Source of the DNA: Prillingera fragicola
Taxonomy: Eukaryota; Basidiomycota; Tremellomycetes; Trichosporonales; Trichosporonaceae
Assembly (NCBI GenBank): GCA_002335605.1
Contig: BEDY01000006.1
Coordinates: 310,001-374,000, forward strand
Reading direction: 5' to 3'
DNA: 64,000 nucleotides
The position numbers and the translations under genes were made by a program. Positions 1 through 10,303 of this stretch are shown piece after piece. The notes under the pieces were generated by a model, which had not been told where the DNA came from, ran no database searches, and saw only the letters and a program-made list of their open reading frames with translations. Each line of letters opens with the position of its first letter. Positions within the stretch are counted from its first letter, which is position 1.

Positions 1-2201
1 AGCAGGCCCTAGTGTCGCAGCGCGAGGCCGAGCAGCGCAGGCAGCAGGAGGAGAAGGCTCGCCAGGAGGCTGAGTTTGCCGAGCAGCAACGTCTACAGGA
101 GGAGCGCCAGCGCCAGGCTCAGGAGCAGCTCATGCGCGACCAGATGAACCAGCAGTGGCAGCAGCAGAATGCTGGCCATGCACAGGAGCTTGAGCAGCAA
201 ATGCTCTCCCTGCGTGGTCAGTATGAGCGCGACCAGATGCTGCTCGAGCAGTACGACCGCCGTGTCAAGTCGCTCGAGAATGAGCTGTCGATGATCGGTT
301 CCAACGTCGGCGCGCAGATGCACGGCAAGGACGAGCTCATTGCTCAACTTCAGGGCCAGATTGAGGTGTGGAAGAACAAGTACGAGGCCCTTGCCAAGCT
401 GTACTCGCAGCTGCGTACCGAACACCTCGACCTGCTCGGCAAGTCCAAAGGCTTCCAGCTCAAGGCCAACTCGGCGCAGGAGGCAATTGACAAGATGGAG
501 CGCATGGAGCGCGACGTCAAGACCAAGAACCTCGAGCTTGCCGACATGATCCGCGAGCGCGACCGTGCACGCTACGACCTGGACCGCATCAAGTCGAGCC
601 ACAAGGAGGACGTCGACCGTATCAAGCGCGAGCTGTCCTTTGCCAATGAGCGTGCCGAGGATGCTTCGCGCAACAAGAGTACCGAGGTGTCGTCGGTCAT
701 GTCCAAGTACAACAGGCAGCTGTCCGAGCTCGAGGATTCGTTGAGGTCGAAGCAGTCGCACATTGACGAGCTGATGACCAAGCTCGACTCGAAGGAGGGC
801 GACGTCAAGCGCTTCATGGAGGAGAAGGAGAACGAGCTCATGATCGCCCAAGAGGAGACTGAGCAGGCACTCCAGCAGCTCCAGGACTTGAGTCTTGCTC
901 AGGGTGAGACTACGACCACCTTTGATGCCCAGGTCGACACTCTTATTCTCGACCACCGCAAGGAGCTCAACGCCATTATCGACTCGATTCTGCAGGCATG
1001 CGTGCAGAAGGTCGACGACGCCATCTACGAACTCGAGGCACCCATGCAGACTGGTAACACGACTGCCACTGCTGCGTACACGCTCTCAATGATTGAAAAG
1101 GCAATGACCAACGCAACCGAGTTTGCCACCACCTTCAACCTCTTCCTCGAGCGCAAGAGCGGTGGCGGTCACGTCGACGTCATCAAAGCTGCCAACGAGT
1201 TTGCCCAGTCGCTCTCTGAGACTCTGTACGCCACCAAGGGTATAACACGGCTGGCTGAGTCAGACGAGGCCAGCGACAAGCTCATTCGCGTTGCCAAGCT
1301 CGCTGGTGACGTCTCGCAGCGCTTCTTCCTCAACCTGCAGTCGTACAAGCTTACTGCGGGTGGCAACAAGACTGATGTTGCGCTCCGTAACAACGCCGAG
1401 TCGCGCAACGCTCTCTCCAAGCTCTCCGAGGCTGTCGAGGCCTTCTCACCCAAGAAGAGCTCGCGTCTCAATGTGAACGGCGACCTCGGCGACATTGTGT
1501 CACAGGAGATGGCCGCCGCCGCGGCTGCCATTGAGCAGGCCACCCAGCGCATTCAGTCGCTCATGTCGCGGTCTTCATTCGACGCCAAGTATTCTGCTTT
1601 GGACGTACAGGTGCACGACGCCATTCTCGAGGCTACTCTTGCCATTACCAACGCCATTGGTCGTCTCATCCAGGCTGCTACGGAAAGTCAGGAGGAGATT
1701 GTGCGTGAGGGCAAGGGCTCGAGCTCTACTCAGCAATTCTACAAGCGTAACAACCGCTGGACGGAGGGTCTTATTTCCGCCGCCAAGGCTGTTGCCTACG
1801 CAACTAGCATGCTGATTGAGAGCGCCGACGGTGTCATCTCTGGCACTCACTCGCTCGAGCAGCTCATTGTTGCCTCGAACGAAGTCTCCGCCTCGACGGC
1901 ACAGCTTGTGGCCGCATCGCGTGTCAAGGCATCGCTCATGTCACGTGCACAGCAAAACTTGGAGGTCGCCTCGAAAGCAGTCACCGACGCCTGCAAGGCG
2001 CTGGTCAAGCAGGTCAAGCTCGTGCTCAACCAAAAGGCGGACGACGACGTTGTCGACTACAAGGCCATGCCGAGTCACGAGTTCAAGGTGCGCGAGATGG
2101 AGCAGCAGGTCGAGATTCTCAAGCTCGAGAAGGACCTGGGAGCGGCACGGAGGCGCCTTGGAGAGATGCGCAGGGCGGGTTACCACGAGGAGGACGACTA
2201 G
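1..2201 (+). CDS. SLA2: Sla2/End4/HIP1R-type actin-endocytosis adaptor, C-terminal part (5' end outside window)
   Basis: One open frame enters from the left edge (codons in frame with base 3) and runs about 730 residues to a TAG. The first ~300 residues are a Gln/Glu-rich coiled coil. The rest is a helical talin-like (I/LWEQ, THATCH) module, with the typical stretch HAFE/EAL-like helices, residues such as AAAAIEQATQRIQ near 500 and a C-terminal helix ending EMRRAGYHEEDD. In the family this module binds F-actin and an N-terminal ANTH domain binds PIP2 and clathrin-coat partners at endocytic sites. The ANTH domain must lie upstream of the window. No intron is needed in the visible part. The assignment rests on the coiled-coil plus I/LWEQ order, which fits Sla2 rather than talin. 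Confidence 0.88.
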   Translation, partial: QALVSQREAEQRRQQEEKARQEAEFAEQQRLQEERQRQAQEQLMRDQMNQQWQQQNAGHAQELEQQMLSLRGQYERDQMLLEQYDRRVKSLENELSMIGSNVGAQMHGKDELIAQLQGQIEVWKNKYEALAKLYSQLRTEHLDLLGKSKGFQLKANSAQEAIDKMERMERDVKTKNLELADMIRERDRARYDLDRIKSSHKEDVDRIKRELSFANERAEDASRNKSTEVSSVMSKYNRQLSELEDSLRSKQSHIDELMTKLDSKEGDVKRFMEEKENELMIAQEETEQALQQLQDLSLAQGETTTTFDAQVDTLILDHRKELNAIIDSILQACVQKVDDAIYELEAPMQTGNTTATAAYTLSMIEKAMTNATEFATTFNLFLERKSGGGHVDVIKAANEFAQSLSETLYATKGITRLAESDEASDKLIRVAKLAGDVSQRFFLNLQSYKLTAGGNKTDVALRNNAESRNALSKLSEAVEAFSPKKSSRLNVNGDLGDIVSQEMAAAAAAIEQATQRIQSLMSRSSFDAKYSALDVQVHDAILEATLAITNAIGRLIQAATESQEEIVREGKGSSSTQQFYKRNNRWTEGLISAAKAVAYATSMLIESADGVISGTHSLEQLIVASNEVSASTAQLVAASRVKASLMSRAQQNLEVASKAVTDACKALVKQVKLVLNQKADDDVVDYKAMPSHEFKVREMEQQVEILKLEKDLGAARRRLGEMRRAGYHEEDD

Positions 2202-2975
2202 ATTTGTCAACGCCCTTGTTGTTTGTGGCTGCCGGCGGCAAGCTGTGGCAACCGGACAGGAGGAGGTGACAAAGAGGCTGTCAATGCTGCATGTTGTGCG
2301 CGACGAGTTGAAATGAATACATCGCAGAGAACGGCTAGATACCCCGGAAGAGCAATGCATTTTGCAGTGATAGCAGTCGCCGAGGTATTTCTCGCCGGAT
2401 AGGGCAAGAGGCTGTTTCTCTTGGCATTTGTGTCAGTGATAGTGAGCGTAAGTAGCGACATCACAGCGCATTTAGTAGCCGAAGGGTCGAACGCACCGTC
2501 GCCGGATCGCCGCATGGCCGTCTTGGCGGAGCACGGAGCGGGACATAGTCGTAAGGCCCATTCACGTTGGAAAGTGAGGCGGAGGCGGGGCGGAGGCTGG
2601 GGAGGATCAAGGGCATGCGTGGCGTTCATCTAGCTCCTTCCTGGACCGCATTAGCGCATGCAAACGGTGCTAGGTGTATGCTGACTTGTACCTTTCGGAG
2701 TTGAATGGCATACGCCGGATGGACGGAGGTAGGGGAGCAGCGTTGGCATCCATCGGAGGGCTGTGCAAGAGTGGCAGGGTTGAGGCACTTGGTTTATTAG
2801 CATCACCGCCGCTCACTGTCATACACCGGCCCTAGCTCACCACCACCTGACATGAACAGCTTGCCCATGCATCAACTTCATAAGCTAGGTCACTGGAGTA
2901 TCGCTTGGGCCCACTCTTTCCATTCTTTCTCCGTCTTCTCCCCCTGCATCAGTCCTGCCTGACGTCCAACTCACA
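2202..2975. other. Intergenic, 774 bases
   Basis: SLA2 3' flank and promoter of the next gene. It holds only short, unsupported frames. No RNA gene, repeat or strong promoter motif was recognised. Confidence 0.6.
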
Positions 2976-3978
2976 ATGGCACCGCGCACCTTCTGGCAGT
3001 CCCAGGACTTTCCCCTGCACAAACTACCTTCCCCAAAATGGTACCAGTGTGTCAAGAGTGGCAAGTCGGAGAGCGTAGAGTTCAAGTACCTGGACAAGCG
3101 CATCCCGAAGCGTCGCCGTGACAGCGGCGGCAGCGAGAGTGGCGACTTGGCAGCCAGCCCCACTCCCGAGCCCAAGACTAAGCCGTTTGCCGGCACAGAA
3201 TCGCAGCGAAAGCCTTACTTCATTACTCAGTTCCACTGGACAACCCACGAGGGCGTCAAGGACAGCGTAAGCAAGCATGCTAAAGTGTTAAGCTGACGCC
3301 CAGGTCACCCGCGCACAAGTACTTAGCGCACTATTCATCCTCACAGACACAACGCACTACACATTGGATCGTTTACAGCTCCTCGTCGACCTGCGCAATC
3401 ACCCACTGTACAAGTCGCGCCTGAGACCCAAGCAGCGACGGTGGGCTCTCGAGGCAGCCCGCGTGCTCTGGGAGGCAGGCTACCCTGCCTGGATCCTTTG
3501 CAGTACGTCTTCTTTCACTTCGTCAGGCATGCGCTGACAGAACAAAGACTACATGGGCATGGCCTTGAGCCACATTACGATAAAGCATGAAGCCCCGGGC
3601 CTCCCACCCCCAACGTTCTACACGGACAGAACGGTGCTCCCCCTCCGCGACCCCGTGGTCGCGGACATGGTCCGCCCCGACGGCGCAGTCAGCGACCGCG
3701 CGCTGCGCATGGTCGCTTTCGTCCGGGACAACGGCGCGCCGACCATTCCCTCGCGCACGCGCGAGCTCGTCGAGGAAGTCGACACCTTCGTGGCCTGGGC
3801 ACAGAGTCTGCTCGAGCTCGATGAAGGTGAGCGCGCGGCCAGGATTCGGCTCGTCCCCGTTCACTCCATGACGCGGTACCGTGGGGAGAGGACGCGGAGG
3901 AAGGGCATAGAGGAGGAAATGTTTGGACGGGCGGCGGCGGTCCTGCAGGCTGCACCAGCTGTTGGGGTCGTCAGTTGA
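2976..3978 (+). CDS. Unrecognised protein, three exons
   Basis: The ATG lies in a good context (cacaATGGC). Exon 1 encodes MAPRTFWQSQDFPLHKLP and a basic, Ser-rich stretch (KRIPKRRRDSGG). A ~37-base intron follows near 3269 (GTAAGC to GCCCAG), then VTRAQVLSALFILTDTTHY. A second intron follows near 3503 (GTACGT), then YMGMALSHITIKHEAPG onward to a TGA at 3976-3978. The product is roughly 280 residues, with no signal peptide or membrane segment. I do not recognise a family. The second acceptor is uncertain: frame continuity needs the acceptor at AAAG near 3547 rather than the better CAG at 3540. It is tail-to-tail with UBC7. Confidence 0.6.
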
Positions 3979-4195
3979 GAGGGTCGTCGCATGGATTATT
4001 TGTAGTGGAACTTTGTCTGTTGTTTGTATCAGTCTCATGCATCGTTTGTAGTGGTCGTCAGGTGGCAAAGGGTGGCGTTAGCCTCCTCGTTGGCGTCGTC
4101 GTGTCGCCGAGATCCTGCAAACACCTAGCAGTGAATCAGTGCATAACATACCGTCTAGATACCCACAAGCAAATACCTCCCCTCCAGCACCGGCA

Positions 4196-5241
4196 CTAGA
4201 GACCAAGCAGGGTGCGGACCTGCTCCCTCACCTGCCGCTCAAACTCGGGCTTGTTGTCGCGATAAAGCTTGCAGCACTTTCCTGTCAGCCTAGGTTTACT
4301 TTCTCCTGCATTTGACCCACCTCAATGTCCGCGCCACTCTCGACATTTGGCTCGGCAAGCATACTCAGCACGGACAGGAGCACACTGCGCACACCCTGGA
4401 CGGGCGACCAGCGTTCGCTCGCCGACTCGTACCGCAACGGGTCGTCTCCGGGTGGGTGCAGGATCGAGATGCAGACAGCGCCGTCGGGGTAGACTGTGAG
4501 TGTTAGCAAGTCCACTGGCAGGCACAAGACATACTGTTAGGGTGCAGCAGTGGAGGGTCAAAGACCATCTTGAACGGGTTCAACGGGTAATCGCTTGGCT
4601 GAACGGTGAGTTGCGGCGTCCACGGCGCCGACGAGGGTGCTTACAAAGTAGAGCTTGGCGGCAAAGACACCTCCTTCCTGCAGCTGTCAGCATGACCAAA
4701 GACACCATATTCAGACAACAGGCGAGCGCAAGAGCACGCCAGCACACAGCAGCCCAGCCATCGCTCCCTGTACCACCGAGCGCAAGAGCACGCCAGCACA
4801 CAGCAGCCCAGCCATCGCTCCCTGTACCACCGAGCGACATGGCCATCGTCCCGAACATGACCAACTCACATAAGGCGTATCCTCGGGCCCCTGGATCAGA
4901 GCCTCCCACTCGAGCATGTTCTCCTCACTGACAGGACCAGCCGTGAGCGTGTCGTTGATCGGGTCCGCGGTCAGGTCCTTGTACTCCTTCATGAGCCTGG
5001 GGAGCGTCAGCGCGTCAGCCTTGGGTGGGGAATTAGGAGTAGAGACGATGGGTTGGAGACTCAGCATGAGCGGCCATGGTGTCCCAGACTGCGATGGCCT
5101 AGCCTGTGCAGCGCCGCGCCTGCATGCAGAAACGCGATCCGCCAGAGCCTGACCAAGACAGCCGAACCCCGTCGGCTCCACAAGCACGCACCTCCGAACG
5201 GCCGTCGACGTCTGGGCGCGAGGATTTGATGCTCCAAACAT
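4196..5241 (-). CDS. UBC7: Ubiquitin-conjugating enzyme E2, Ubc7/UBE2G2 type
   Basis: The spliced protein starts [20 protein letters not shown] and continues through [46 protein letters not shown] and [18 protein letters not shown] to ...[10 protein letters not shown]. Cys in DGAVCISIL is the thioester residue. The following [16 protein letters not shown] acidic loop is the insertion typical of Ubc7/UBE2G2 and Ubc3-like E2s. Family members serve ER-associated degradation with membrane RING ligases. There are at least five exons: exon 1 5192-5241, exon 2 4870-4996 and exon 3 4645-4677, then two more. The joined first exon reads TAVRRLMKEY, which matches the family N-terminus and fixes the start. 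The second intron (4678-4869) carries a 54-base tandem duplication. Confidence 0.93.
4724..4831. repeat. 54-base tandem duplication, two copies, inside a UBC7 intron
   Basis: Units at 4724-4777 and 4778-4831 read identically by eye, beginning gagcgcaagagcacgcc and ending ccctgtaccacc. A third copy begins (gagcg) and breaks off. The repeat lies wholly within the intron 4678-4869. Confidence 0.9.
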
Positions 5242-5464
5242 GATGCTACTATGCGTGCTGCAATGATTATTAAATGATTATTAAGATGCGAGATGCGACA
5301 GGAAGCAAGGTGGCAACAACGGGGGACGGCTGATCCAACATCCACAGATGTTCGAGTCCGGCAATGCGGTCCGTTCTCGCGCGACGTGGCTTCCCCACGG
5401 GGTCATTGATGTCTGTTCTGTGGTTCCATCCAACGTCCGTAGTGTACAGAACTCCAATGCATAG

Positions 5465-5484
5465 TCTCTCCCTCTCTCTCTCTG
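5465..5484. repeat. CT-rich microsatellite just after the RPT2 stop codon
   Basis: A run of CT dinucleotides on the + strand (GA on the transcript) lies directly 3' of the RPT2 stop, in its presumed 3' UTR. Confidence 0.7.
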
Positions 5485-5487
5485 TGC

Positions 5488-6949
5488 TCACAGATACAAT
5501 CCCGCAGGCTGTGCATTGTCAGCTTTGTTTCGGCCAATGCATGGGTTAAACTCACAGTGTTCTCGTCCTTCCTGTACAGCACCTTCTCGCGGGCTGACGA
5601 AAAGTCTGCCTTTGTCACACGCATGCGGCGTTCACGCAGCGCGAGAAGACCAGCCTCCGTGCACACGGCCTTGATGTCGGCACCCGAGAGGTCGTCCTTG
5701 GTCATCACTAGCTCCTCAAGGTCGACGTCCTCGGCCAGCGACATTCGCGACGTGTGCAGCTTGAAAATGTGGCGCTTCGTCTTCGTGTCGGGCAGGGGGA
5801 ACTCAATCTTGCGATCAATACGTCCGGGACGGATAAGAGCGGGGTCGAGCGACTCGATGCGGTTGGTGGCCATAATGACCTTGACGTCGCCGCGCTCGTC
5901 GAAACCGTCGAGCTGGTTGAGAAGCTCGAGCATTGTGCGCTGGATTTCACGCTCGCCGCCAGATGTAGAGTCGTAGCGCTTGGTACCGATGGCGTCGATC
6001 TCGTCGATAAACACAATACTGGGCGCATTCTCCTCGGCAACACGGAACAGCTCGCGCACGAGCTTGGGTCCGTCTCCGAGGTACTTCTGGATAAGTTCCG
6101 AACCAACGATGCGCAGGAAGGTTGCACTGGTCTGGTTGGCGACAGCCTTGGCAAGGAGCGTCTTGCCGGTACCGGGAACACCATAGAGAATGACACCTTT
6201 GGGCGCACGAATACCCATCTCCTCGTACAGCTCAGGATGAGTGAGCGGCAGCTCGACAGACTCCTTGATCTCCTGGATCTGCGTCTCTAGACCACCAACA
6301 TCCGCGTAACTCTCTGTCGGTGCTTTGTCAAGCTTCATGACGGAAACCATCGGGTCGGCGTCGTCGGCGAGCACACCCACAATAGCGTGGGTTTTGTGGT
6401 GCAGCAGCACAGAGCATCCGGGCTCGAGCAGGTCCTTGTCGACAAACGACATGATGGCGACATAGTACTCGGGTCCGTTGCCAGATGAAACAATGGCGTG
6501 GTCGTCGTCGATAATCTCCTCGAGAGTGCCCACGCCCATTGGACTACCACGCAGCTCATCCACACGCGTCCGGTCCGCCGCTGTCCTGTCCTCGCCAGAC
6601 TGAGACGCCTGGTTGGCCACAAACTCCTCCTCCATCAACAGATAGTCCTTGATGCGTTCCATCTTGAGCATCTTGAGCTTGCAGCGAGTCGTAGGGAAGA
6701 CTGCAGGCAGACGAGTAGCGGCATCGGGTCCACGCTTCTTTTTCTTGCCAACGCGCGTGGGCACTGGGGGCTCCCACTTGGGCTTCTTCTGGTACTTGTC
6801 AGCGACAGCGGTTGCTGATCAAGTTGTTGCTTACCTTGTCCTTGTCCTTGTCATCCTTGCCAGCGCCCGGGGGCATGCCACTTGAAGGTGCTTGTCCCTG
6901 AGATGGTTAGCCATCGACTGTTGCAAGAGCGGAAGAGGTCGCTTACCAT
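5488..6949 (-). CDS. RPT2: 26S proteasome regulatory ATPase Rpt2 (PSMC1)
   Basis: AAA ATPase of the 19S base. The spliced N-terminus reads [19 protein letters not shown], then [20 protein letters not shown]. Gly2 is the conserved N-myristoylation site of Rpt2. Walker A is [13 protein letters not shown] and Walker B is [14 protein letters not shown]. The ORF runs past the last donor after KDENT. Splicing there gives the tail PAGLYL with a TGA at 5488-5490, a Hb-Y-X motif that docks into the 20S ring. The ATG (6947-6949) is followed at once by GTAAGC, so the first coding exon is the start codon alone. The 49-base intron ends before GGA CAA. Another intron separates DKDK from YQKK. The promoter faces VID27. 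Confidence 0.96.
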
Positions 6950-7327
6950 TCTGAGATGTAGTGGTTGAATAGAATAGGAGAGTAGCTTGAGCTTGACTGC
7001 AGTCAGACTCTCGAGCACGCAGGACGCGCGTTCAGCCAGCGTCATTGATATATTTGATCCCGCTGAAGGCCGCTGTACACGTGTGATTCACTCAAGTCGA
7101 CGGAAGCAAAATGCCACGTGAGGTGGCTCAGCTACAGGGTTACTTGATTAAGTAATAATATCATTGTGGTATTTGCCACCCTACGAGTTGCGCACAACAC
7201 CACTCTGTGACGACAGTAACGTTCCTCGCTTGTCATTGCTCTCTCTTCCGCTCTACCCACCCTCTTCCCCCCCAAAAGTCTTCTCTTTAGTGCAGGAAAG
7301 AGCAGTAAAACACACCCACAATCCGCA
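6950..7327. promoter_or_regulatory. Divergent RPT2/VID27 promoter region
   Basis: 378 bases between the two start codons. It contains two CACGTG E-boxes (7078-7083 and 7115-7120), an AT-rich patch near 7150-7165 and a perfect PACE nonamer on the RPT2 strand (7172-7180). Confidence 0.5.
7172..7180 (-). promoter_or_regulatory. PACE-like element, 223 bases before RPT2
   Basis: Read on the RPT2 strand the sequence is GGTGGCAAA, identical to the Rpn4-bound proteasome-associated control element of budding yeast. The same nonamer also occurs at 4061-4069 and 10607-10615 outside proteasome promoters, so chance is possible. Confidence 0.4.
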
Positions 7328-9975
7328 ATGTTTGTGCTGAAGTCCCGTAAGTACCTCTAGCGAACACAGGTAGTCTTCTTTCGCACCAGTTGTTGACGTC
7401 CGGCAGTCTTTGGGCAGATGTGGGGTACGTAGCAGGCCCTTGTAACGCCACGCGCTCTAAACTGACCCCACCCACAGGCAACCCAGCAAACCCAGAACTC
7501 ATTCAGATTCCCGCTGGCCAGCTCTATCTCGTTCGTCCAGACAGCATCAAGGGTTCGCGAGAGTGCATGTGAGTGGTGTCTCTCAGCAACGAAATGATGC
7601 CAGCGGCGGTGGCGGCGGCGCACAATCCCACCGGGCCCAAATGCTAATCCCCTCCAGCTTTAAGGATGCCGTCGCAACCATTCGTCGTACGGGTGTCGAG
7701 TACCAGTTCCAGCTTGTCGTCACGCGCGCATACGAGGAAGGCGAGGAGCAGCTGCTAGAGGAGGACGCAGAGAGTAGGTTCCCGCACGCACCACCTGGGT
7801 ACTGATCCCAACAGCGGACGATGAGCGTGTATTCCTTATCGACCAGGCTCTCGGCTTCCGTTTCGGATCTCTTGACGGCGACTCGACCTGCTCTTGGCGT
7901 GATCTCAGTGGTGACGACGGCGATCAGTGGGAGTTTATCTCCAGCAAGGTAAGGTGGCCAATGCGAGACACCGCTAACGTCAGACTGTCGGAAACGCCAC
8001 CAGCAAGATGTTTGAGGTGACCTTGTTGCAGTGCATGTACGAGAGGGTGAGTTTTGGAGTGTGCGTGACTGTGCTGACCACTCCAGAAATTCCAGCGTTC
8101 GCACGACCTGGCAACGGAGAGGGATCTTGAAGCGCTCAAGTACCAGGAGCCTGCTCCTACACCTGCTGCTGCTGCCGTTTCCCCTGCTGCTGCCGTTGTC
8201 CCTGCTGCTGCTACCGGTGCTGTTGCTACCACCGCGGCACCTGCAGAGGAGGCCGAAGCAGAGGACGCAGAGGACCCCTTCAAGGACGTGCCCGTGTTGC
8301 ACCATGCCCTCGGAGAGCTGTACCTCTTCGATACTGAGACCGACCTCTTCGTTATCCAGGAGAAGGACGTCAATGTCGACATGGCCTCGAACGGCGACTT
8401 TGACACGTGGGTCATTGTCCGCAAGAACGGTGTGCCCTTCATCTCGGTTCCTATCGATGCAGACCTCAACCCCCAGTTCGACATGGCCAACCAGGCCTTC
8501 ATGTTCACATTCCGCGAGACTGAGGGTCTTCCTGGCATGACCTGGTGCATCCGTTTCACCCAGAAGGAGTTTGGAGAGTGGAAGGACAAGTTCACCATCT
8601 ACCTCTGGGAGAACAAGAACAGGACGAGCTACGCCAAGGCTCAGGCCGTTGAGCAGCGCTACATTCAGGACGCGTACGAGGACGGAGACGTTTTGATGGC
8701 CAACGAGGAAGAAGAGGAGCAGGAAGAGGAGGAAGAGGAAGAAGAGGAGCCAGAGTCTGAAGCCGACGAGGACGACTACACGAGCGACAGCAGCTCGGAC
8801 GCTTTCGCCAAGGGAAGCAAGAATGAGCAGCTCGCCGTTGGTTACAAGAACGACATGTCGTTCGTCCAGCGTGGAAACATGATTGGTGTCTTCTCCAACG
8901 ACCGTGACAAGGTCAAGTTTAGGACGGCCATTGACCGCATCAAGGACAAGGAGGGTAACACCTTTACGCCCAAGAAGATTATGCTCCACAACCAGGATGC
9001 GGACATGCTCATGCTCGACCCCAAGAACAGGAATGCTCTTTACCGCATGGACCTTGAGTACGGCAAGATTGTGGACGAGTGGAAGGTGTCCGACGATGTC
9101 AACGTTGACAACATTCTCCCTGGGTGAGTTTAGCAAAACGTAATATCGCTAATGGCAGATCGAAATACGCCCAGATGAACCCGGAACAGACTCTTATCGG
9201 CCACTCGCACAACGGTATCTTCCGTATCGACCCTCGTATCTCTGGAAACAAGCTCGTTGACAGTCAGTTCAAGCAGTATGCTTCCAAGAACGACTTCTCC
9301 GCGGCTGCCACTACCGAGTCGGGCAAGCTTGCCGTCGCTAGTAACAAGGGAGACATTCGACTCTTTGACGCTATTGGCAAGAATGCCAAGACGGCGCTCC
9401 CGGCTCTTGGTGACCCGATCATTGGTGTCGACGTCTCGGCAGACGGCCGCTGGCTCGTTGCCACCTGCAAGACGTACTTGCTGCTCATCGACACGCTCAT
9501 TGGTGACGGCCGTTACAAGGGCGCTCTCGGATTCGACCGCAGCTTCCCTGCGGATAGTAAACCTATTCCACGCCGTCTGCAGCTCAAGCCGGAACACGTT
9601 GCGTACATGGAGGACCCCGTGTCGTTTACCCCTGCCCGGTTCAACACTGGATTGAATGAGGCGGAAAAGACGATTGTGACGTCGACTGGCAAATACATTA
9701 TCACTTGGAACTTCCGTCGCCTCAAGCAGGGTCGCATGGACGACTACCAGATCAAGCAGTACGACTCACGTGTCGTTGCCGACAACTTCAAGTTTGGCGC
9801 CGACAAGAACATTATTGTTGCGCTCGAGCACAACGTGCTCATGGCCAACAAGAAGGAGCTTGCCAAGCCCACACGGACGTCGCTTGCACCACGGGCGTCA
9901 ATGTTGTCGACGCCTGTGAAGAAGTTGCGTGACGGGAGCGCCTCGCACAGTGCCATTGTGAACAGCCCATACTAG
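7328..9975 (+). CDS. VID27: Vid27 family protein
   Basis: Spliced start MFVLKSLFGQMWGNPANPEL, then IQIPAGQLYLVRPDSIKGSR, which matches the Vid27 N-terminus. Next come FKDAVATIRRTGVEYQFQL and DDERVFLIDQALGFRFGSLD (PH-like part). An Ala/Glu-rich linker follows, with an acidic run near 8710-8790. The C-terminal VID27 domain is predicted to be a beta-propeller, with FMFTFRETEGLPGMTWCIRF, LIGHSHNGIFRIDPRISGNK and TSTGKYIITWNFRRLKQGRM. At least six short introns lie in the first kilobase and one at ~9124-9158. Named in yeast for vacuolar import and degradation of fructose-1,6-bisphosphatase; molecular role unclear. Length (~790 residues) fits the family. Confidence 0.92.
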
Positions 9976-10303
9976 ACTTGGCTGGCTACTAGAACCATTA
10001 ATTTTCGTACTGGGATTTGTCGGGGGCTATATATAGCTATTTGCTGAGAATGCATCATGGTTTTTTGCTATTGGATGACAACGAGGGCAGAGAGGGCAGA
10101 GGCGTTATGCACACGAGTGGGGTACGTGAGCTGTAGAAGTGCTTCGGACGACGACGAGAGACGCTGCCCGGAGGAGTGCCTCGACGGGTGTAGTTTGCCG
10201 ATCAGTGACGAGATCTGCCTCCACATGGGTCGTCCATAACCCTCCGAGTTTGTTGAACACTCTCTCTAAGCGCCATCCACTTCTCCACGTTTGTCCAACA
10301 AAA
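9976..10303. other. Intergenic, 328 bases
   Basis: VID27 3' flank and PLC1 promoter. A tatatatag-like stretch near 10028-10037 is the only visible motif and lies closer to the VID27 stop than to the PLC1 start. Nothing else was recognised. Confidence 0.5.

Noticed and set aside
93..956. 287-codon antisense frame over SLA2
   Set aside because: Mirror of Gln/Glu/Leu coiled-coil codons; Leu/Val-rich nonsense product.
4061..4069. Second PACE nonamer as a UBC7 regulatory site
   Set aside because: It lies 3' of UBC7, between two convergent genes, so it cannot be the UBC7 promoter.
7583..9136. 517-codon antisense frame over VID27
   Set aside because: Overlaps a well-supported spliced gene, and the product shows only Val/Leu-rich composition.
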